The notes beneath the pieces were generated by a model, which searched no databases, had not been told where the DNA came from, and saw only the letters and a program-made list of their open reading frames with translations. From Spartobacteria bacterium UBA695 (lineage in GTDB: Bacteria; Verrucomicrobiota; Verrucomicrobiia; Chthoniobacterales; Chthoniobacteraceae), in assembly GCA_002298145.1 (NCBI GenBank), contig DBMP01000004.1:1-64000 (forward strand): a stretch of 64,000 nucleotides of DNA, read 5' to 3'. Made by a program: the position numbers and the translations under genes. Of this stretch, positions 17,515 to 27,537 are shown one piece after another. The first letter of the stretch is position 1. Each line of letters begins with the position of its first letter.

Positions 17515-18336
17515 ATGAATTCTTCCGCTTCCTCTCCGCTGGATGGATCTTTAGGCCGCCCTGTTCGCCTGGTTTGCATTTGGAAGATCGAAACGGGCCT
17601 TCAATATTGCGCGATGCATTCGCACCCGATGGCGGAACTGGTTTACCACTACCGCGGCTCGGGAATCACAACGATGGAGGACGGCAGGCAGGTTCATTTC
17701 GAACCGCACGGGACGGTGCTCTACCCCCCAGGGAGACCGCACGAGCAAACCATGGAGTCCCATGGCGAGGATATTTGCCTCCACTTCGATTGCGGCCAAG
17801 GAGCGAAGGCGTTAAGAGACCGGACCGCGGAACCGCTCTACGTCCCGCCGCTGCCGATGGACCCGTTTGTGCGAAGCGAGTTTCTGCAACTGGCCCGGGT
17901 GGGCTTCAACCGGGCGCGCCGTGTGGAGCTTAACCTGCGTACAACGGCGCTTCTGCTGCGGTTTCTGGATCTTAGCCGTCCCTTTGAAGAGGAGCTTTTA
18001 CCTGATCCCGCAGAGATTCACGTGGCCCGGGCCCGCCAGTACATTCGCGAGAACTATCAACGCATCCAGTGTGTCGGAGAAATTGCCGAACATGTTGGTG
18101 TGAGCGAGGACTATTTACGGCACCTGTTTGCCGGGCGCGACCGTACCAGCTTGAACCGCTTGGTAACAGAAGTCCGGATCGAGCGGGCGAAGGAATTGCT
18201 CATCCATTCACGGTTGCCGCAAAAGGAAATTGCCTCCTTATGCGGCTTCCAGACGGAGCGATACCTTTCGGCCCGCTTTAAGCAGTGGACGGGGTATTCG
18301 CCGGGAGCGTTCCGGACGGCGATGGTCAAAAAGTGA
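17515..18336 (+). CDS. AraC-family transcriptional regulator
   Basis: A 273-aa regulator. The N-terminal cupin-like sensing domain (HSHPMAELVYHYRG, PPGRPHEQ) has the His-rich pattern typical of sugar-binding AraC proteins. The C-terminal pair of helix-turn-helix motifs spans about 175-270 (IQCVGEIAEHVGVSEDYLRHLF and ASLCGFQTERYLSARFKQWTGYSPGAFR). The start at 17515 is used because the upstream in-frame part lies in the divergent promoter region. It is divergent from the MDR/Gfo pair, its most likely target. Its 3' end overlaps the convergent 1407-aa gene by 11 nt. Confidence 0.9.
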   Translation: MNSSASSPLDGSLGRPVRLVCIWKIETGLQYCAMHSHPMAELVYHYRGSGITTMEDGRQVHFEPHGTVLYPPGRPHEQTMESHGEDICLHFDCGQGAKALRDRTAEPLYVPPLPMDPFVRSEFLQLARVGFNRARRVELNLRTTALLLRFLDLSRPFEEELLPDPAEIHVARARQYIRENYQRIQCVGEIAEHVGVSEDYLRHLFAGRDRTSLNRLVTEVRIERAKELLIHSRLPQKEIASLCGFQTERYLSARFKQWTGYSPGAFRTAMVKK

Positions 18337-21300
18337 ACTCACCCCAATTGCGCGGTTCCGGTTGCAGTTCGAAGACCACGTCGTCCACCAAGCCGGTTTG
18401 CTGATTGGACCAGTAGGTGCGCAACCGGGTGCGGTTCCCGGCGGGATCGCCGTGGGTGACGCCGACATCGCCGCGCAGGCTCAGCTTGGGCGTGGGCTTG
18501 AGGCCGAGTACGTCCAGCGGGATCGCGGCTTCGACCAGGTAGCCTTTGCCTGCATCGACCGTTACTTTGATCTCGGCCTCGGCGACGACGTCAACCCAGT
18601 CCACTTGCCAGCCCTGGACCACGCCCGAACTGAAGGTGCGCGGTTTCTTTAGGTCGCTGACGAAGCGGTAGAGCACTGCGGTGGGCTTCCCCTTGTAGTT
18701 GCCGATGGAGAGCCGAAGATCGCCCTTTACCGCTTTGCTGCGTTTGGGGTCGGCTGCGGGATCGGTGCCGAGTTGGAGGTCAACCGTGTCGCCGCAAGAA
18801 TACATCTGCGAGATGTCCTGAGCGCCGTTGACCCATGGGGTTGCATCCTTGACCTGCCAACCGATGTAGAGCTTGGCGTCATCGTAGGCCAACGCGGTGC
18901 GCACGCTGGCGTCCTCGCTCTTTTGGTAGGAAATGGGTTTGATCCCTTTGAAATCCTTCTCGAGATCGCCGCTGAATCCGACAGTCGATTTACTGATGGC
19001 CAAGGTGGCTCCACCCGCTGAGTCTTGCAGGGCCGCTTCGCGCATGGCGAGCGCCTTCGTGGTATCGGCCTGGCTGATCTGCACCTTGCCCCCGGGAATG
19101 GGGACGATCTTTTCCAAGCCGTTCACGGCAACATTCCACAAGCCTGCTTTGCCAGCCTGGATGTAGATTTTCCCGTCCTTGGCCTGGGTCAAGGAGCCGC
19201 CAAAATCCTCGCTGCCACCTCCCGGCGGCAAGTTGGTGAGATCGGAGCCGGGAAGCGGGTTTGCGGGCCAATTCCAATCGAAGACGTTGCCGCTAAACAG
19301 GCGGCTGACAAAGAAGCCTTCGGAACTGAGCACCCACCACTCACCCAGGTTGCCATTGATGGCCCAGAAGTTACCGACGCCCGGCAGATAGCCCGTGCCG
19401 ACCGGCCCGAAGGCTCCACGAAAGAGGCCTGGTTCGGAGGTCGGGGCATTATGCGAACCATGCACCTGGAAGTAGGGGTTGGGATAGGTCCAGAGCAGTT
19501 TGCCGCTGGCAAGATCAAAGCAATGCCAGAGACGTCCCGCCGGGTGGTTTTTGACGGCAAGATCCATCAGGATCGTCTTGTTGTCGGCGCTGGGAAGCGC
19601 ACAACCTTGGTTAAACTGATACCCGACGCTCATGGCATCCGGCATGGGGTTGAGTTTTGAAAGGTCGTATCGCGGAGCGCCTCCACTGGTGAACCCTTCC
19701 AGATGGAGCGCCTTTAACTTTTTGTCCTGCCAGTCAAAGGCATACAGAGTCATATCCGGTCCGAGGTTCATGGACCAGTCATTGCTGCCATCGGGGGAGA
19801 GGCCGCCTATGCGCCGCTGGATTTCCTCAGGTTGCACCTGGCCGTCGCCGTTTTGATCAATCCAGAGTTCCGTTGCGCCGATCTTGGCATCGGGTGCCTT
19901 CACGTCGTTGCGCATCGTGGCGCGCAGCGCGTAGCGGGCATCGCCCAGGCGCTCCCAAATTTGCATGGCTCCGTTGCCGTAACGCATGGTGTTGGTGAAG
20001 AGATAGAGCTTGCCGTTGGTCCCTTCGCGGAAGGTGGCAAATTCGTGATACTTTGTATCGAAAGTGCCGAGGCATGCGGCAGAGCCTCCCTTGGGGTCGA
20101 TCCGCCATTCGCAGCCTTCGCCAACCATCACGTCGGGGTCGCGCGGATTGATCGTGCCGCCGCCCGCGCCGTAATGCGTGGGGCCAAAGTATTCCTTGAG
20201 AAGTTTGGTTTGAATGGGTGCGCCAGCTTCGCCGTAGGCCCAAACGCTCACCCGCTTCGGGTGGGCATCGTGTTCGGTCACCCAGAGTTTGCCTTTCGCA
20301 TCGACCGCGATGCCGCTTGGATTCAAGATGCGCTTCGGTTGCCACGGACCGATTTGGCGGCCGCCCTTCTCGCCCACTCGGCCGATTTCCTTTCCGTTGG
20401 TTCCGAAGATGACGATTTGGCTTTCCGGGTCGCGGAGACCGACCAGGATTCGACCTTGCGGATCAATCGAGAGCGAATACGGATTGCGCAGACCGGTAAT
20501 GAAGGGCCGGGAATCGCCGCTGTCGAGATTGACCGTGCGCACTTCCTCGCCGCAGATGACGTAAGCGGTCTTGGCATCGCGCACTTTGATGGCTGTCGCC
20601 ATCGGTAGGGGCCAGTGTTTGAGCATCGCGCCGGTAGCTCCGTCGAGCACCACGAATTGATGATCGACTTTTCTCAAGGCCGGAGCCAAGCGCTCTTCCA
20701 ATGCCCGACGATTGGCCAAAGCGCGTTTCGCTTCCCCGTCATTCGCAGCGCCGATAGTGAGAGTTTTGGATTTCAATAGACCGTTGAGGTTCTCAACGAT
20801 TTTCATTTCGTCCTCACGCCGCATGGCCGTTTCGCGTCGTTGTTTACCCGCCAGGTAGCGCTCGATGCCCTCCTGAACGCCGGGCCGGAGATCGGCCAGG
20901 ACCACCGTCGCCAGCGAGGCATCGGCGGCGACCTTGCTCAACAGAACCTGCCAGTCCGCAATCTCGTCCAGGAAGATGGTGCTATCGCCGGTGGTGCCGT
21001 AGAGCAGGCCGTCGCGGGCATCGAGTCCTGATAAGCGATCCGCGCCGAAATTCGCGCCAAACACATCCTCCTGGCTTACGATGTGGTTCTTGCGGTTTTT
21101 CCACGGTTGATACGCGCCGGTTTGGGCGTCGACCCGGCTGATCAGAACCGGGGGCTGCTTGTTAAGCCAGCGGGACTTGGCATGCACGACGTAGACGATG
21201 CCACGATCCACGGCGATGACCTCGGGGTCCGCGCCGCCTGTGGTATTCTGCAAACTCCAGATCAGCTTGCCATCGAAGTCCGTGGCAATCAGATGCCTGC

Positions 21301-22549
21301 CGCCCTCGGCTCCGTTGCAGGCCAGATACATGCGCTCGCCGTCCGTCACCACCGCGCTTGGCACGCCGTGGTCGCCCAGCCAGAAGTCGTACGGCGTGGC
21401 CCACCAGGGGGCTCTGCCGCTAAAGGAGGCCCAGCCTCGCAAATCCAGAGTGACCCCTGGGTGGGCGATGGCCTTCCATGTATAGTCTCCCGCGGGAACC
21501 GGCTGCCCTGGAGTGCGGTAGGTAGGATCGGTGAGCCCGTCCCATTGCACCGTGACTGGCCCTTTTTCCCGGGCATCCTGATTGAGAAGGTGGCGCACAA
21601 CCACCCCGTTGGGGTCCACCAGATTCAGCGACACGTATCCGCTGAACGGCATATCGAATGTGATCGCTTTAAACCCTGGCCATTCGAAGCGCCGCACCAG
21701 CCCCGTCCAATCGACCGTCGGCAGGCCTTCACGCATGCTTACCGGAAAAGTGCGACCGTCGCCCACCCGAACCGGCTGGGGATCAACCTTGCCTTTCGGA
21801 ACCAGCGTCGCCCATCCCCAGTCTTTGTAGGCATTGAAGGTGAAGATCTTGTTGGGTCGCTTTACATCATCGGCAAAGATGTCTTTGATGGTGATTCGCC
21901 CAAAAGTTCCGGCGGTAAAATTGGGCTCGATCGTGATCTTGAAACGCTCGCCAACCTTGGGCGCGCGGCCTGCCGGGCTGAGCATTTTCCAAGGCAGCGC
22001 AATCTCTTGCGAATAGCCCTTGCCATCGGCATCAATATGGAAGGCCATCTTCCCCCCGAGCTCGCAGGCGTTGTCCAAGGCGGGCATCATATTGTTGTCC
22101 TGTGCTCCCTCACGGGCACCGGGGCTGCTCCGCTCGATCACCGATAGGCCATGGTTGTCGCGCCATGCGTCCCACCATGTGATGGTTTTTTCCGGCGTGT
22201 CGGGAAAGAGGATGCAACGGAACTGGAGGCAATCGCCATTAAAACCGTGCCCCCCAAGGGACTCGGGGTTATTGAGCGGAGTCGGGTCCTTCCAGCGCGC
22301 CAGCAGGTAGAGATTCTCGCTATCATACATGGCGTGGAACCAGACCGAAGAGTTATCGCGCAAGTGTTCCAATTCGCCGCAGGCAAAAATGCCGCCGCTG
22401 AGGTCCCAGTCGTTCGTCTGGCCATCGATGGCAACCGGCCCGGGCGTTGGGAGAACGCGCAAGCCCTGGTTCTCGGTTTCAGTGGCGCATAGCGTGGATG
22501 CGGCGAACGAGCAAAAAAGTGCGGCTAGTAGTAGACTAGGTTTAGGCAT
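18326..22549 (-). CDS. Giant secreted CBM9 / beta-propeller protein (1407 aa)
   Basis: A 1407-aa exported protein. The signal peptide covers about 1-22. A CBM9-like/DOMON beta-sandwich follows (VAIDGQTNDWDLSGG, DSENLYLLARWKD, SQEIALPWKML; about 30-235). Next is a FlgD-like Ig module (about 300-365: GVVVRHLL, VTVQWDGL, VPAGDYTWKA), then a long region with NHL/quinoprotein-like repeats (about 370-1180: SLSIDPQGRILVG, GIAVDAKGKLWVTEHD). A second CBM9-like module closes it (about 1200-1400: AYDDAKLYIGWQVKD, LVEAAIPLDVLG). CBM9 modules bind sugar ends, and propellers can bind or cleave glycans. No catalytic residue can be named. It is 42 nt downstream of an SGNH esterase gene and paralogous in layout to the 1316-aa protein at 27538-31488. 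Confidence 0.7.
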   Translation of the reverse strand: MPKPSLLLAALFCSFAASTLCATETENQGLRVLPTPGPVAIDGQTNDWDLSGGIFACGELEHLRDNSSVWFHAMYDSENLYLLARWKDPTPLNNPESLGGHGFNGDCLQFRCILFPDTPEKTITWWDAWRDNHGLSVIERSSPGAREGAQDNNMMPALDNACELGGKMAFHIDADGKGYSQEIALPWKMLSPAGRAPKVGERFKITIEPNFTAGTFGRITIKDIFADDVKRPNKIFTFNAYKDWGWATLVPKGKVDPQPVRVGDGRTFPVSMREGLPTVDWTGLVRRFEWPGFKAITFDMPFSGYVSLNLVDPNGVVVRHLLNQDAREKGPVTVQWDGLTDPTYRTPGQPVPAGDYTWKAIAHPGVTLDLRGWASFSGRAPWWATPYDFWLGDHGVPSAVVTDGERMYLACNGAEGGRHLIATDFDGKLIWSLQNTTGGADPEVIAVDRGIVYVVHAKSRWLNKQPPVLISRVDAQTGAYQPWKNRKNHIVSQEDVFGANFGADRLSGLDARDGLLYGTTGDSTIFLDEIADWQVLLSKVAADASLATVVLADLRPGVQEGIERYLAGKQRRETAMRREDEMKIVENLNGLLKSKTLTIGAANDGEAKRALANRRALEERLAPALRKVDHQFVVLDGATGAMLKHWPLPMATAIKVRDAKTAYVICGEEVRTVNLDSGDSRPFITGLRNPYSLSIDPQGRILVGLRDPESQIVIFGTNGKEIGRVGEKGGRQIGPWQPKRILNPSGIAVDAKGKLWVTEHDAHPKRVSVWAYGEAGAPIQTKLLKEYFGPTHYGAGGGTINPRDPDVMVGEGCEWRIDPKGGSAACLGTFDTKYHEFATFREGTNGKLYLFTNTMRYGNGAMQIWERLGDARYALRATMRNDVKAPDAKIGATELWIDQNGDGQVQPEEIQRRIGGLSPDGSNDWSMNLGPDMTLYAFDWQDKKLKALHLEGFTSGGAPRYDLSKLNPMPDAMSVGYQFNQGCALPSADNKTILMDLAVKNHPAGRLWHCFDLASGKLLWTYPNPYFQVHGSHNAPTSEPGLFRGAFGPVGTGYLPGVGNFWAINGNLGEWWVLSSEGFFVSRLFSGNVFDWNWPANPLPGSDLTNLPPGGGSEDFGGSLTQAKDGKIYIQAGKAGLWNVAVNGLEKIVPIPGGKVQISQADTTKALAMREAALQDSAGGATLAISKSTVGFSGDLEKDFKGIKPISYQKSEDASVRTALAYDDAKLYIGWQVKDATPWVNGAQDISQMYSCGDTVDLQLGTDPAADPKRSKAVKGDLRLSIGNYKGKPTAVLYRFVSDLKKPRTFSSGVVQGWQVDWVDVVAEAEIKVTVDAGKGYLVEAAIPLDVLGLKPTPKLSLRGDVGVTHGDPAGNRTRLRTYWSNQQTGLVDDVVFELQPEPRNWGEFTF

Positions 22550-22591
22550 AGTGAGGGGAACGTGAGTAAAAAATTGGAGGTTGAAAATGAA

Positions 22592-23824
22592 CTATTCACC
22601 AGCGGTGCAAACGCTTTCGATATGGAGTTCGCCATCGGCGTTATCGGGGTCGAGCACCGGAGCGATTTCCAGCGTGTGTTTGCCAGGGGCCAGTTTATCG
22701 GCAATCTTAATCCACGAGAAAAGGTGGACGCTGGGATCTCCGTTGGCGAAAGAAACCTTGTTGGGCCAGAAATCAAAGACCTTCCTGCCATCCCTCTTGT
22801 TTTCCGTGACGTAGGGGACCGGCTTTCCATCAATGGTCACTTTAAAGGCGAGGCCGTTGCCAGCTTTTTCGCCAAATAGACCTACAAATGTACCGGGGAA
22901 CTCCATCTTTAGCGGCTCGATTTCCGTAGCCACTTTGGGCTGCCCTTTTTCTTTCCCGCCGCAAACCGCCACATCCGTCATCCATCGGCTCGAAAGGCCG
23001 TCGTACCAGGCTGAAGTGCGATAAGTGGTGCTCTGCCGCCAGCCTTTAGGCAACGGGTTCTGCACCAGGACGGTCCGCGTGACTTTGGAAAATTGGTCGG
23101 AAAAAACCGGCTTCTCCGGAACCACGCACTGGCGTCCGTCGGCGATGGCTTTCTCCAGTCCATCGCGGATGGCCTCGAAGAAGAGTTGATAGCCATAGTC
23201 GTAGGGATGGGCTCCGTCGAGGGGCCAGATTTTGTTCTCGGGTACCTTGCCCGAACGCACCAGTTCACAAACCGAGGCCGCGACATCGCCTACTGCGGTC
23301 TGGTAAGCCTCGGCGAGCCGTTTGTGAGCTACATAGAGCGGCCGTTGGTAGGCTTCGGGTGCGCGGAAAAACTGGAACGTCATAAACTCCTGCATGACCG
23401 GGATGCCCGCTCCGATCATTTTCCGCAAAATGCCTTCGTAACACGCGAGCACCTCGATCTCATCGCCCGGACCGTCGTTGACGGTGAAATCGTAAAATAC
23501 CAAGTCGGGTTTCTTCGCGAGCACGTCGCGCTGTAGTCTGAACATCCCGAGGTTCGATCCTGTGCCGCCAATGGCCGAGTCATAAAAGTGGAAGGGCGTG
23601 TTGGGATATTTTTTGCGCAAATAATCCATCATCAACCCGCGCCAACTGGTGGTTTCGGGGTCGCTGGCATTGGCTCCGAAGGTGAGAGAGCCTCCGAAAA
23701 AGACCACCGAAAGCGGCTCATGCGCCCGCGCCTTGCGATCAAATTCGGCGAATGAAGCGGAGAGAGCCCCAGAGGCATTCACGAAGTTGAGAACCAGGAG
23801 GATACAGGCAAGAAGATATTTCAT
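22592..23824 (-). CDS. Secreted SGNH/GDSL hydrolase with C-terminal beta domain
   Basis: A 410-aa exported esterase-like protein. The signal peptide spans about 1-20. Block I is VVFFGGSLTFGANASDP, with nucleophile Ser46 in a GGSLT variant of GDSL. AIGGTGSNLG carries the block II Gly, FYDFTVND supplies the block III Asn, and DGAHPYDYGY holds the Asp and His of block V. A second half (about 250-410) has no known motif and may be a beta-sandwich. Such enzymes often remove acetyl groups from polysaccharides. It lies upstream of, and probably in one transcript with, the 1407-aa CBM9 protein, and is divergent from the 611-aa esterase with 172 bp between starts. Confidence 0.82.
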   Translation of the reverse strand: MKYLLACILLVLNFVNASGALSASFAEFDRKARAHEPLSVVFFGGSLTFGANASDPETTSWRGLMMDYLRKKYPNTPFHFYDSAIGGTGSNLGMFRLQRDVLAKKPDLVFYDFTVNDGPGDEIEVLACYEGILRKMIGAGIPVMQEFMTFQFFRAPEAYQRPLYVAHKRLAEAYQTAVGDVAASVCELVRSGKVPENKIWPLDGAHPYDYGYQLFFEAIRDGLEKAIADGRQCVVPEKPVFSDQFSKVTRTVLVQNPLPKGWRQSTTYRTSAWYDGLSSRWMTDVAVCGGKEKGQPKVATEIEPLKMEFPGTFVGLFGEKAGNGLAFKVTIDGKPVPYVTENKRDGRKVFDFWPNKVSFANGDPSVHLFSWIKIADKLAPGKHTLEIAPVLDPDNADGELHIESVCTAGE

Positions 23825-23996
23825 GACTCAGAGCGAGAGTTCAGCAGGGGTAAAGGAGAGGTTCAATGTATACAGATTTGATCCAGTGCTGAAAGGGTGG
23901 CATGAGGTTGGACATTTGAACGATACATCTTAATACTGCAAAAATCCCGGGGCTAATTAACCTAACCCCAGTCAGCCCATATCCCAGGAGCATTCC

Positions 23997-25832
23997 ATGA
24001 AAATCGTGAGCGGCCTTAGCGAAGGCCAAGTTCTTCAACGCCTCGGCAAGCGGGGAGCCAATGTAAAAATAGCAGGAGTCAGTCCCGGAATGGACGGGGT
24101 GATTTACGCGACCATTTCCAAACGCAAGATACCGCTGAGCGATTGGAACAAACGGCGCGTGGGCCGGGCTTCCCGAGGTTCGTTTTCCGTGGAGCTTTCC
24201 GCCATTCCAGCCGGAGGGCCGTACCGGCTGGAACTCCAATGCGGAAGCCGGAAAGCCTCGGTGGCTAGCTTCTTTGTGGGGGATGTCTGGATCATGGCAG
24301 GGCAAAGCAATATGGAAGGCGTGGGTAACATTAGTCAACCCGCCAAGCCCAATCCACTCATACGGGCTTTTTCCATGCGTCGCGAGTGGCGCTCCGCGAC
24401 GGACCCCCTCCATGTGTTGAACGAATCACCGGACCATTGCCACAACGACGGAACGCAGCAGCCTCGGGAAGAGGGAGAGCGGTATCGGGCAAATGCAATG
24501 CGGGGAGCCGGCGTCGGAATCCCCTTCGCCAAGGAGATGCTGAAGCGCTCTGGCGTTCCGCAAGCGCTGATCTGTACTGCCCATGGCGGAACGAGCATGG
24601 AACAATGGGATCCCTCGCTAAAAGATTCGATGTATGCCTCCATGCTCCTGTCCGTGCAGGCGACGGGCCAGCCGGTGGCGGGCATGCTCTGGTATCAAGG
24701 GGAGAGCGATACGTCGCCGCGACAGGTTGCGGAATTCATGGAGCGAATGAAGAAGTTGGTGGCCGCCACTCGCCGCGATTTACATCAGCCTGGGCTGCCC
24801 TGGGTTATTGTTCAAATTGGCCGGACCAGCGGCGTGCGTGCGAATTTCCAACCGTGGAACGACGTGCAGGATCTTCAGCGTTTGATGTCGCACCATATTA
24901 AAAATCTGGAGACGGTAGCTGCGGTCGATCTGGAACTGGACGACGCAATCCATATCTCGACGAGAAGTTTTCCAACCCTTGCCTTGCGAATGGCCCGGGC
25001 GGCCGATTTCCTAGTCTACGGCAACCAAAAGGAAGGTCCCGCACCGCGACTGCGCGCGGTGATTGCCGGGGGCACTTCCAAAGCTGCCGACGCGGAACCG
25101 GGCCTGGGAATTGATGTGATTTTTGACCATGTTGGCAAGGGACTCCGATGCGAAGGACCTCAGCCGCGCGGGTTCGTTTTAATCGACGCGCAAGGGAACA
25201 TCTGGCCGCAAATTTTCAAAACAACGCTCCATGGCAACATCGTGCGTCTATTTCTCGCTGCCGGACTACCCAAAGGAATGCGCCTGCATTACGGCTACGG
25301 CCTCGATCCGGATTGCAATATTTCCGATTCGCGGGGATACGCGCTGCCGGTATTCGGGCCTGTGGAATGCCAAGTCGCCGGAGCAGATGCGCCCTTTGTC
25401 ACCACCTGGCAAAGAACGGGTGTGGTTCAGGTTGCCAAGCCTTTAAAAGATATCGCTTGTCCCGACTTGAAAGCGTTTGAGACCACGGTGAAAACGGCTG
25501 GCAAGGATGGGTTTGTTGAGGATCATGCCGCATGGATTGGGCATTCCGGCCATGCCTATTTCTGGAGCCAAATTGAACTCGCCGAGCCCGCCAAAATCGA
25601 GTTCCTGCTGGGGTACGACGGGCCGTTCCGGCTGTGGCTCGACGGCAAACGCTTTTTTGATGCCCTGCATGGTTCCAACCCCTGTCTGCCCGACGAGGGG
25701 TCGAAAACCATTTCATTGAAAGCCGGAGTGCATCAACTGACCGTGGGGATGGATACCAATGGAGGGCGTTCTTGGGGATTCTTTATGCGCCTCCACCGCC
25801 TCGATGGTTCCCAGAACGCCCTACGCTATTAA
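23997..25832 (+). CDS. Sialate O-acetylesterase-like SGNH protein (611 aa)
   Basis: A carbohydrate-acetylesterase-like protein. Block I is GDVWIMAGQSNMEG with Ser104, then AGMLWYQGESDTSP, and DDAIHIS supplies the Asp-His pair. The N-terminal part looks like the small beta domain of sialate O-acetylesterases. After the catalytic domain come an Ig-like part and a PA14-like C-terminal region (FLLGYDGPFRLWLDGKRFF, GVHQLTVGMDTNGG). No signal peptide at this start, although relatives are usually exported. The start is well fixed by AGGAG (23986-23990) 6 nt upstream. It is the only plus-strand gene between two minus-strand blocks, and its end is 15 bp from the convergent acetylesterase. Confidence 0.82.
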   Translation: MKIVSGLSEGQVLQRLGKRGANVKIAGVSPGMDGVIYATISKRKIPLSDWNKRRVGRASRGSFSVELSAIPAGGPYRLELQCGSRKASVASFFVGDVWIMAGQSNMEGVGNISQPAKPNPLIRAFSMRREWRSATDPLHVLNESPDHCHNDGTQQPREEGERYRANAMRGAGVGIPFAKEMLKRSGVPQALICTAHGGTSMEQWDPSLKDSMYASMLLSVQATGQPVAGMLWYQGESDTSPRQVAEFMERMKKLVAATRRDLHQPGLPWVIVQIGRTSGVRANFQPWNDVQDLQRLMSHHIKNLETVAAVDLELDDAIHISTRSFPTLALRMARAADFLVYGNQKEGPAPRLRAVIAGGTSKAADAEPGLGIDVIFDHVGKGLRCEGPQPRGFVLIDAQGNIWPQIFKTTLHGNIVRLFLAAGLPKGMRLHYGYGLDPDCNISDSRGYALPVFGPVECQVAGADAPFVTTWQRTGVVQVAKPLKDIACPDLKAFETTVKTAGKDGFVEDHAAWIGHSGHAYFWSQIELAEPAKIEFLLGYDGPFRLWLDGKRFFDALHGSNPCLPDEGSKTISLKAGVHQLTVGMDTNGGRSWGFFMRLHRLDGSQNALRY

Positions 25833-25847
25833 TCCGAAATTGCTCTA

Positions 25848-27521
25848 CTAATGCGGGCGTTGTAACGGATTTTGCGGTGGCTGATTATCGGTTCGGAATG
25901 GCGCCGCGGGCAGCCCTTCCTTGTTGTACAGATTGGCCCATACCAAACTCGACCACGCGAAACGCACAAACGATGGCTCGGATATTTGCTGACTGGATAT
26001 TACCACATCGTTGCCGTCGATCTTGGCATCGGCCGGAACGTAATTTCCGTCGGCCCCTGCTATCTCGAACCCGACGATCTTGTCCGTAGGCCATGGTTGG
26101 GCTGTAGGGTCAATCCACGGCGGACGGCTGATGACGAGGCCGCTTCCGGTGTGCGTGAAGCTGACGCGAAGGGTATTGCCCTCGACTTTGGATGCGGCGT
26201 AAATCGGCCCGGAGTAAACCAAGTCCTGGCCGTAGGCAACCTTCTTGGCGGCCAAGGCCAGCCGCAAGCCCACGTCGAGCTTGTCGATGGGATGGAAATT
26301 TTTGAGGCTGTGATAATCGCCGAGATCGACCGCGGAAGCCATGGCGGTATTGGGTAGTGAAAGGGTCTTCAATTGGGACTCGCGCACGGAAGGCCAATCC
26401 TGCCCGATGTCCAAGCTGGCCAGCTGCACAAATAAGAACGGGAAGTCCCCCTGCGCCCAGTGTTCGCGCCAGTCGGTGATCATCCTGCTGAATAACGTCC
26501 GGTACCCAGGCCCATTTTCGGCATTGGCCTCTCCCTGGTACCAGATCGCCCCTTTGATGGCATAGGGAACCAGAGGTGCGATCATCCCGTTGAACAAATT
26601 CGACGGCCCACCAGGCCCGCCGGTGGGATCTTTCGGAAGAACGGGCTTGGGCGCGGCTGCGGGAATGGGCGGCTCTGGTTGCCCGGCTAGTTTGGCGTTT
26701 TTGGATGCCTCCAACCAAACTTTTAAGGCCGCCTGATACTTGGGATCTTCCTCGGCCTTCCACTTGGCCATATCGGCTTCATAAGCGGCCATCTGGGCCG
26801 GATATTCCGGGGCGAGTTTGGGATACTGCGCAGCGTTCGCGTTATATCTGGCAACGTAGTTTTGGAGCGTAGGCTCTTTTTGCAAACCCTCCAGGCTGGT
26901 CCACGACTGAGCGGGGCTGCCGCCCCAGCAAGCTTCGATCAGGCCGACCGGACGCCCCAATGAGGAGCGCAATTCACGCCCGAAGAAATAGCCGACTGCC
27001 GTGAAATCCTTTGCCGTTTCGGGTGAGCAGACCTGCCAGCTTCCCTCCACGTCGCTTTCCGGTTGAAGCGCTGTTTTGTGCTTAACCAAAAAGAAGCGAA
27101 GCTGGGAGTCGGTGGCCTTGGGAACTTCTGCCCGTCCATTGAGGGCCTGGAAAAGAGGGAACTCCATGTTCGACTGGCCGGAGCAGACCCAGACTTCGCC
27201 GACCAGCGCGTCGTTGAAAGTCAGCGTATTCTTGCCTGTCACCGTCAGCGTTACGGGGGGCGTCCCGCTGGGCAGCGCTGGCAGTTTCACCAGCCACTTG
27301 CCGTTAGCGTCCGCTTCCGCGCGGGCGGTTTCCTTACCAACGGTCACCGTCACCTTTTCGCCCGGGTCAGCGGTGCCCCAAACGGGCAAAACTGTCTCCT
27401 GCTGCAGCACCATGTGATCGCCGAAGATCGCTGGCATTTTAACGTCGGCTTGCACTAATCCGGGCGCCGTCAGCAATGCAGCGGCTGTCCCGTAACCGGC
27501 TATTTTTCGATAAATCATCAT
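25848..27521 (-). CDS. Secreted sialate O-acetylesterase family protein
   Basis: A 557-aa exported esterase. The signal peptide ends near VQA (about residue 25). The typical start of the family follows (MPAIFGDHMVLQQETVLPVWG), then GEVWVCSGQSNMEF with nucleophile Ser117, GAIWYQGEANAENG, and DLGDYHSLKNFHPIDK with the Asp/His of the catalytic set. A Pro/Lys-rich insertion lies at about 250-310 (KYQAALKVWLEASKNAK, then PEPPIPAAAPKPVLPKDPTG). Despite the name, relatives in plant-degrading bacteria deacetylate xylan or other glycans (CE20-type). It is the last gene of the minus-strand run from 35719 and starts 16 nt after the 1316-aa gene stops. Confidence 0.88.
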   Translation of the reverse strand: MMIYRKIAGYGTAAALLTAPGLVQADVKMPAIFGDHMVLQQETVLPVWGTADPGEKVTVTVGKETARAEADANGKWLVKLPALPSGTPPVTLTVTGKNTLTFNDALVGEVWVCSGQSNMEFPLFQALNGRAEVPKATDSQLRFFLVKHKTALQPESDVEGSWQVCSPETAKDFTAVGYFFGRELRSSLGRPVGLIEACWGGSPAQSWTSLEGLQKEPTLQNYVARYNANAAQYPKLAPEYPAQMAAYEADMAKWKAEEDPKYQAALKVWLEASKNAKLAGQPEPPIPAAAPKPVLPKDPTGGPGGPSNLFNGMIAPLVPYAIKGAIWYQGEANAENGPGYRTLFSRMITDWREHWAQGDFPFLFVQLASLDIGQDWPSVRESQLKTLSLPNTAMASAVDLGDYHSLKNFHPIDKLDVGLRLALAAKKVAYGQDLVYSGPIYAASKVEGNTLRVSFTHTGSGLVISRPPWIDPTAQPWPTDKIVGFEIAGADGNYVPADAKIDGNDVVISSQQISEPSFVRFAWSSLVWANLYNKEGLPAAPFRTDNQPPQNPLQRPH

Positions 27522-27537
27522 TTGTGTTCCCCTATCA

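Noticed and set aside
18326..27521. A sialic-acid catabolic cluster, suggested by sialate O-acetylesterase names
   Set aside because: No N-acetylneuraminate lyase, ManNAc kinase or epimerase is present, and this esterase family also acts on plant glycans.
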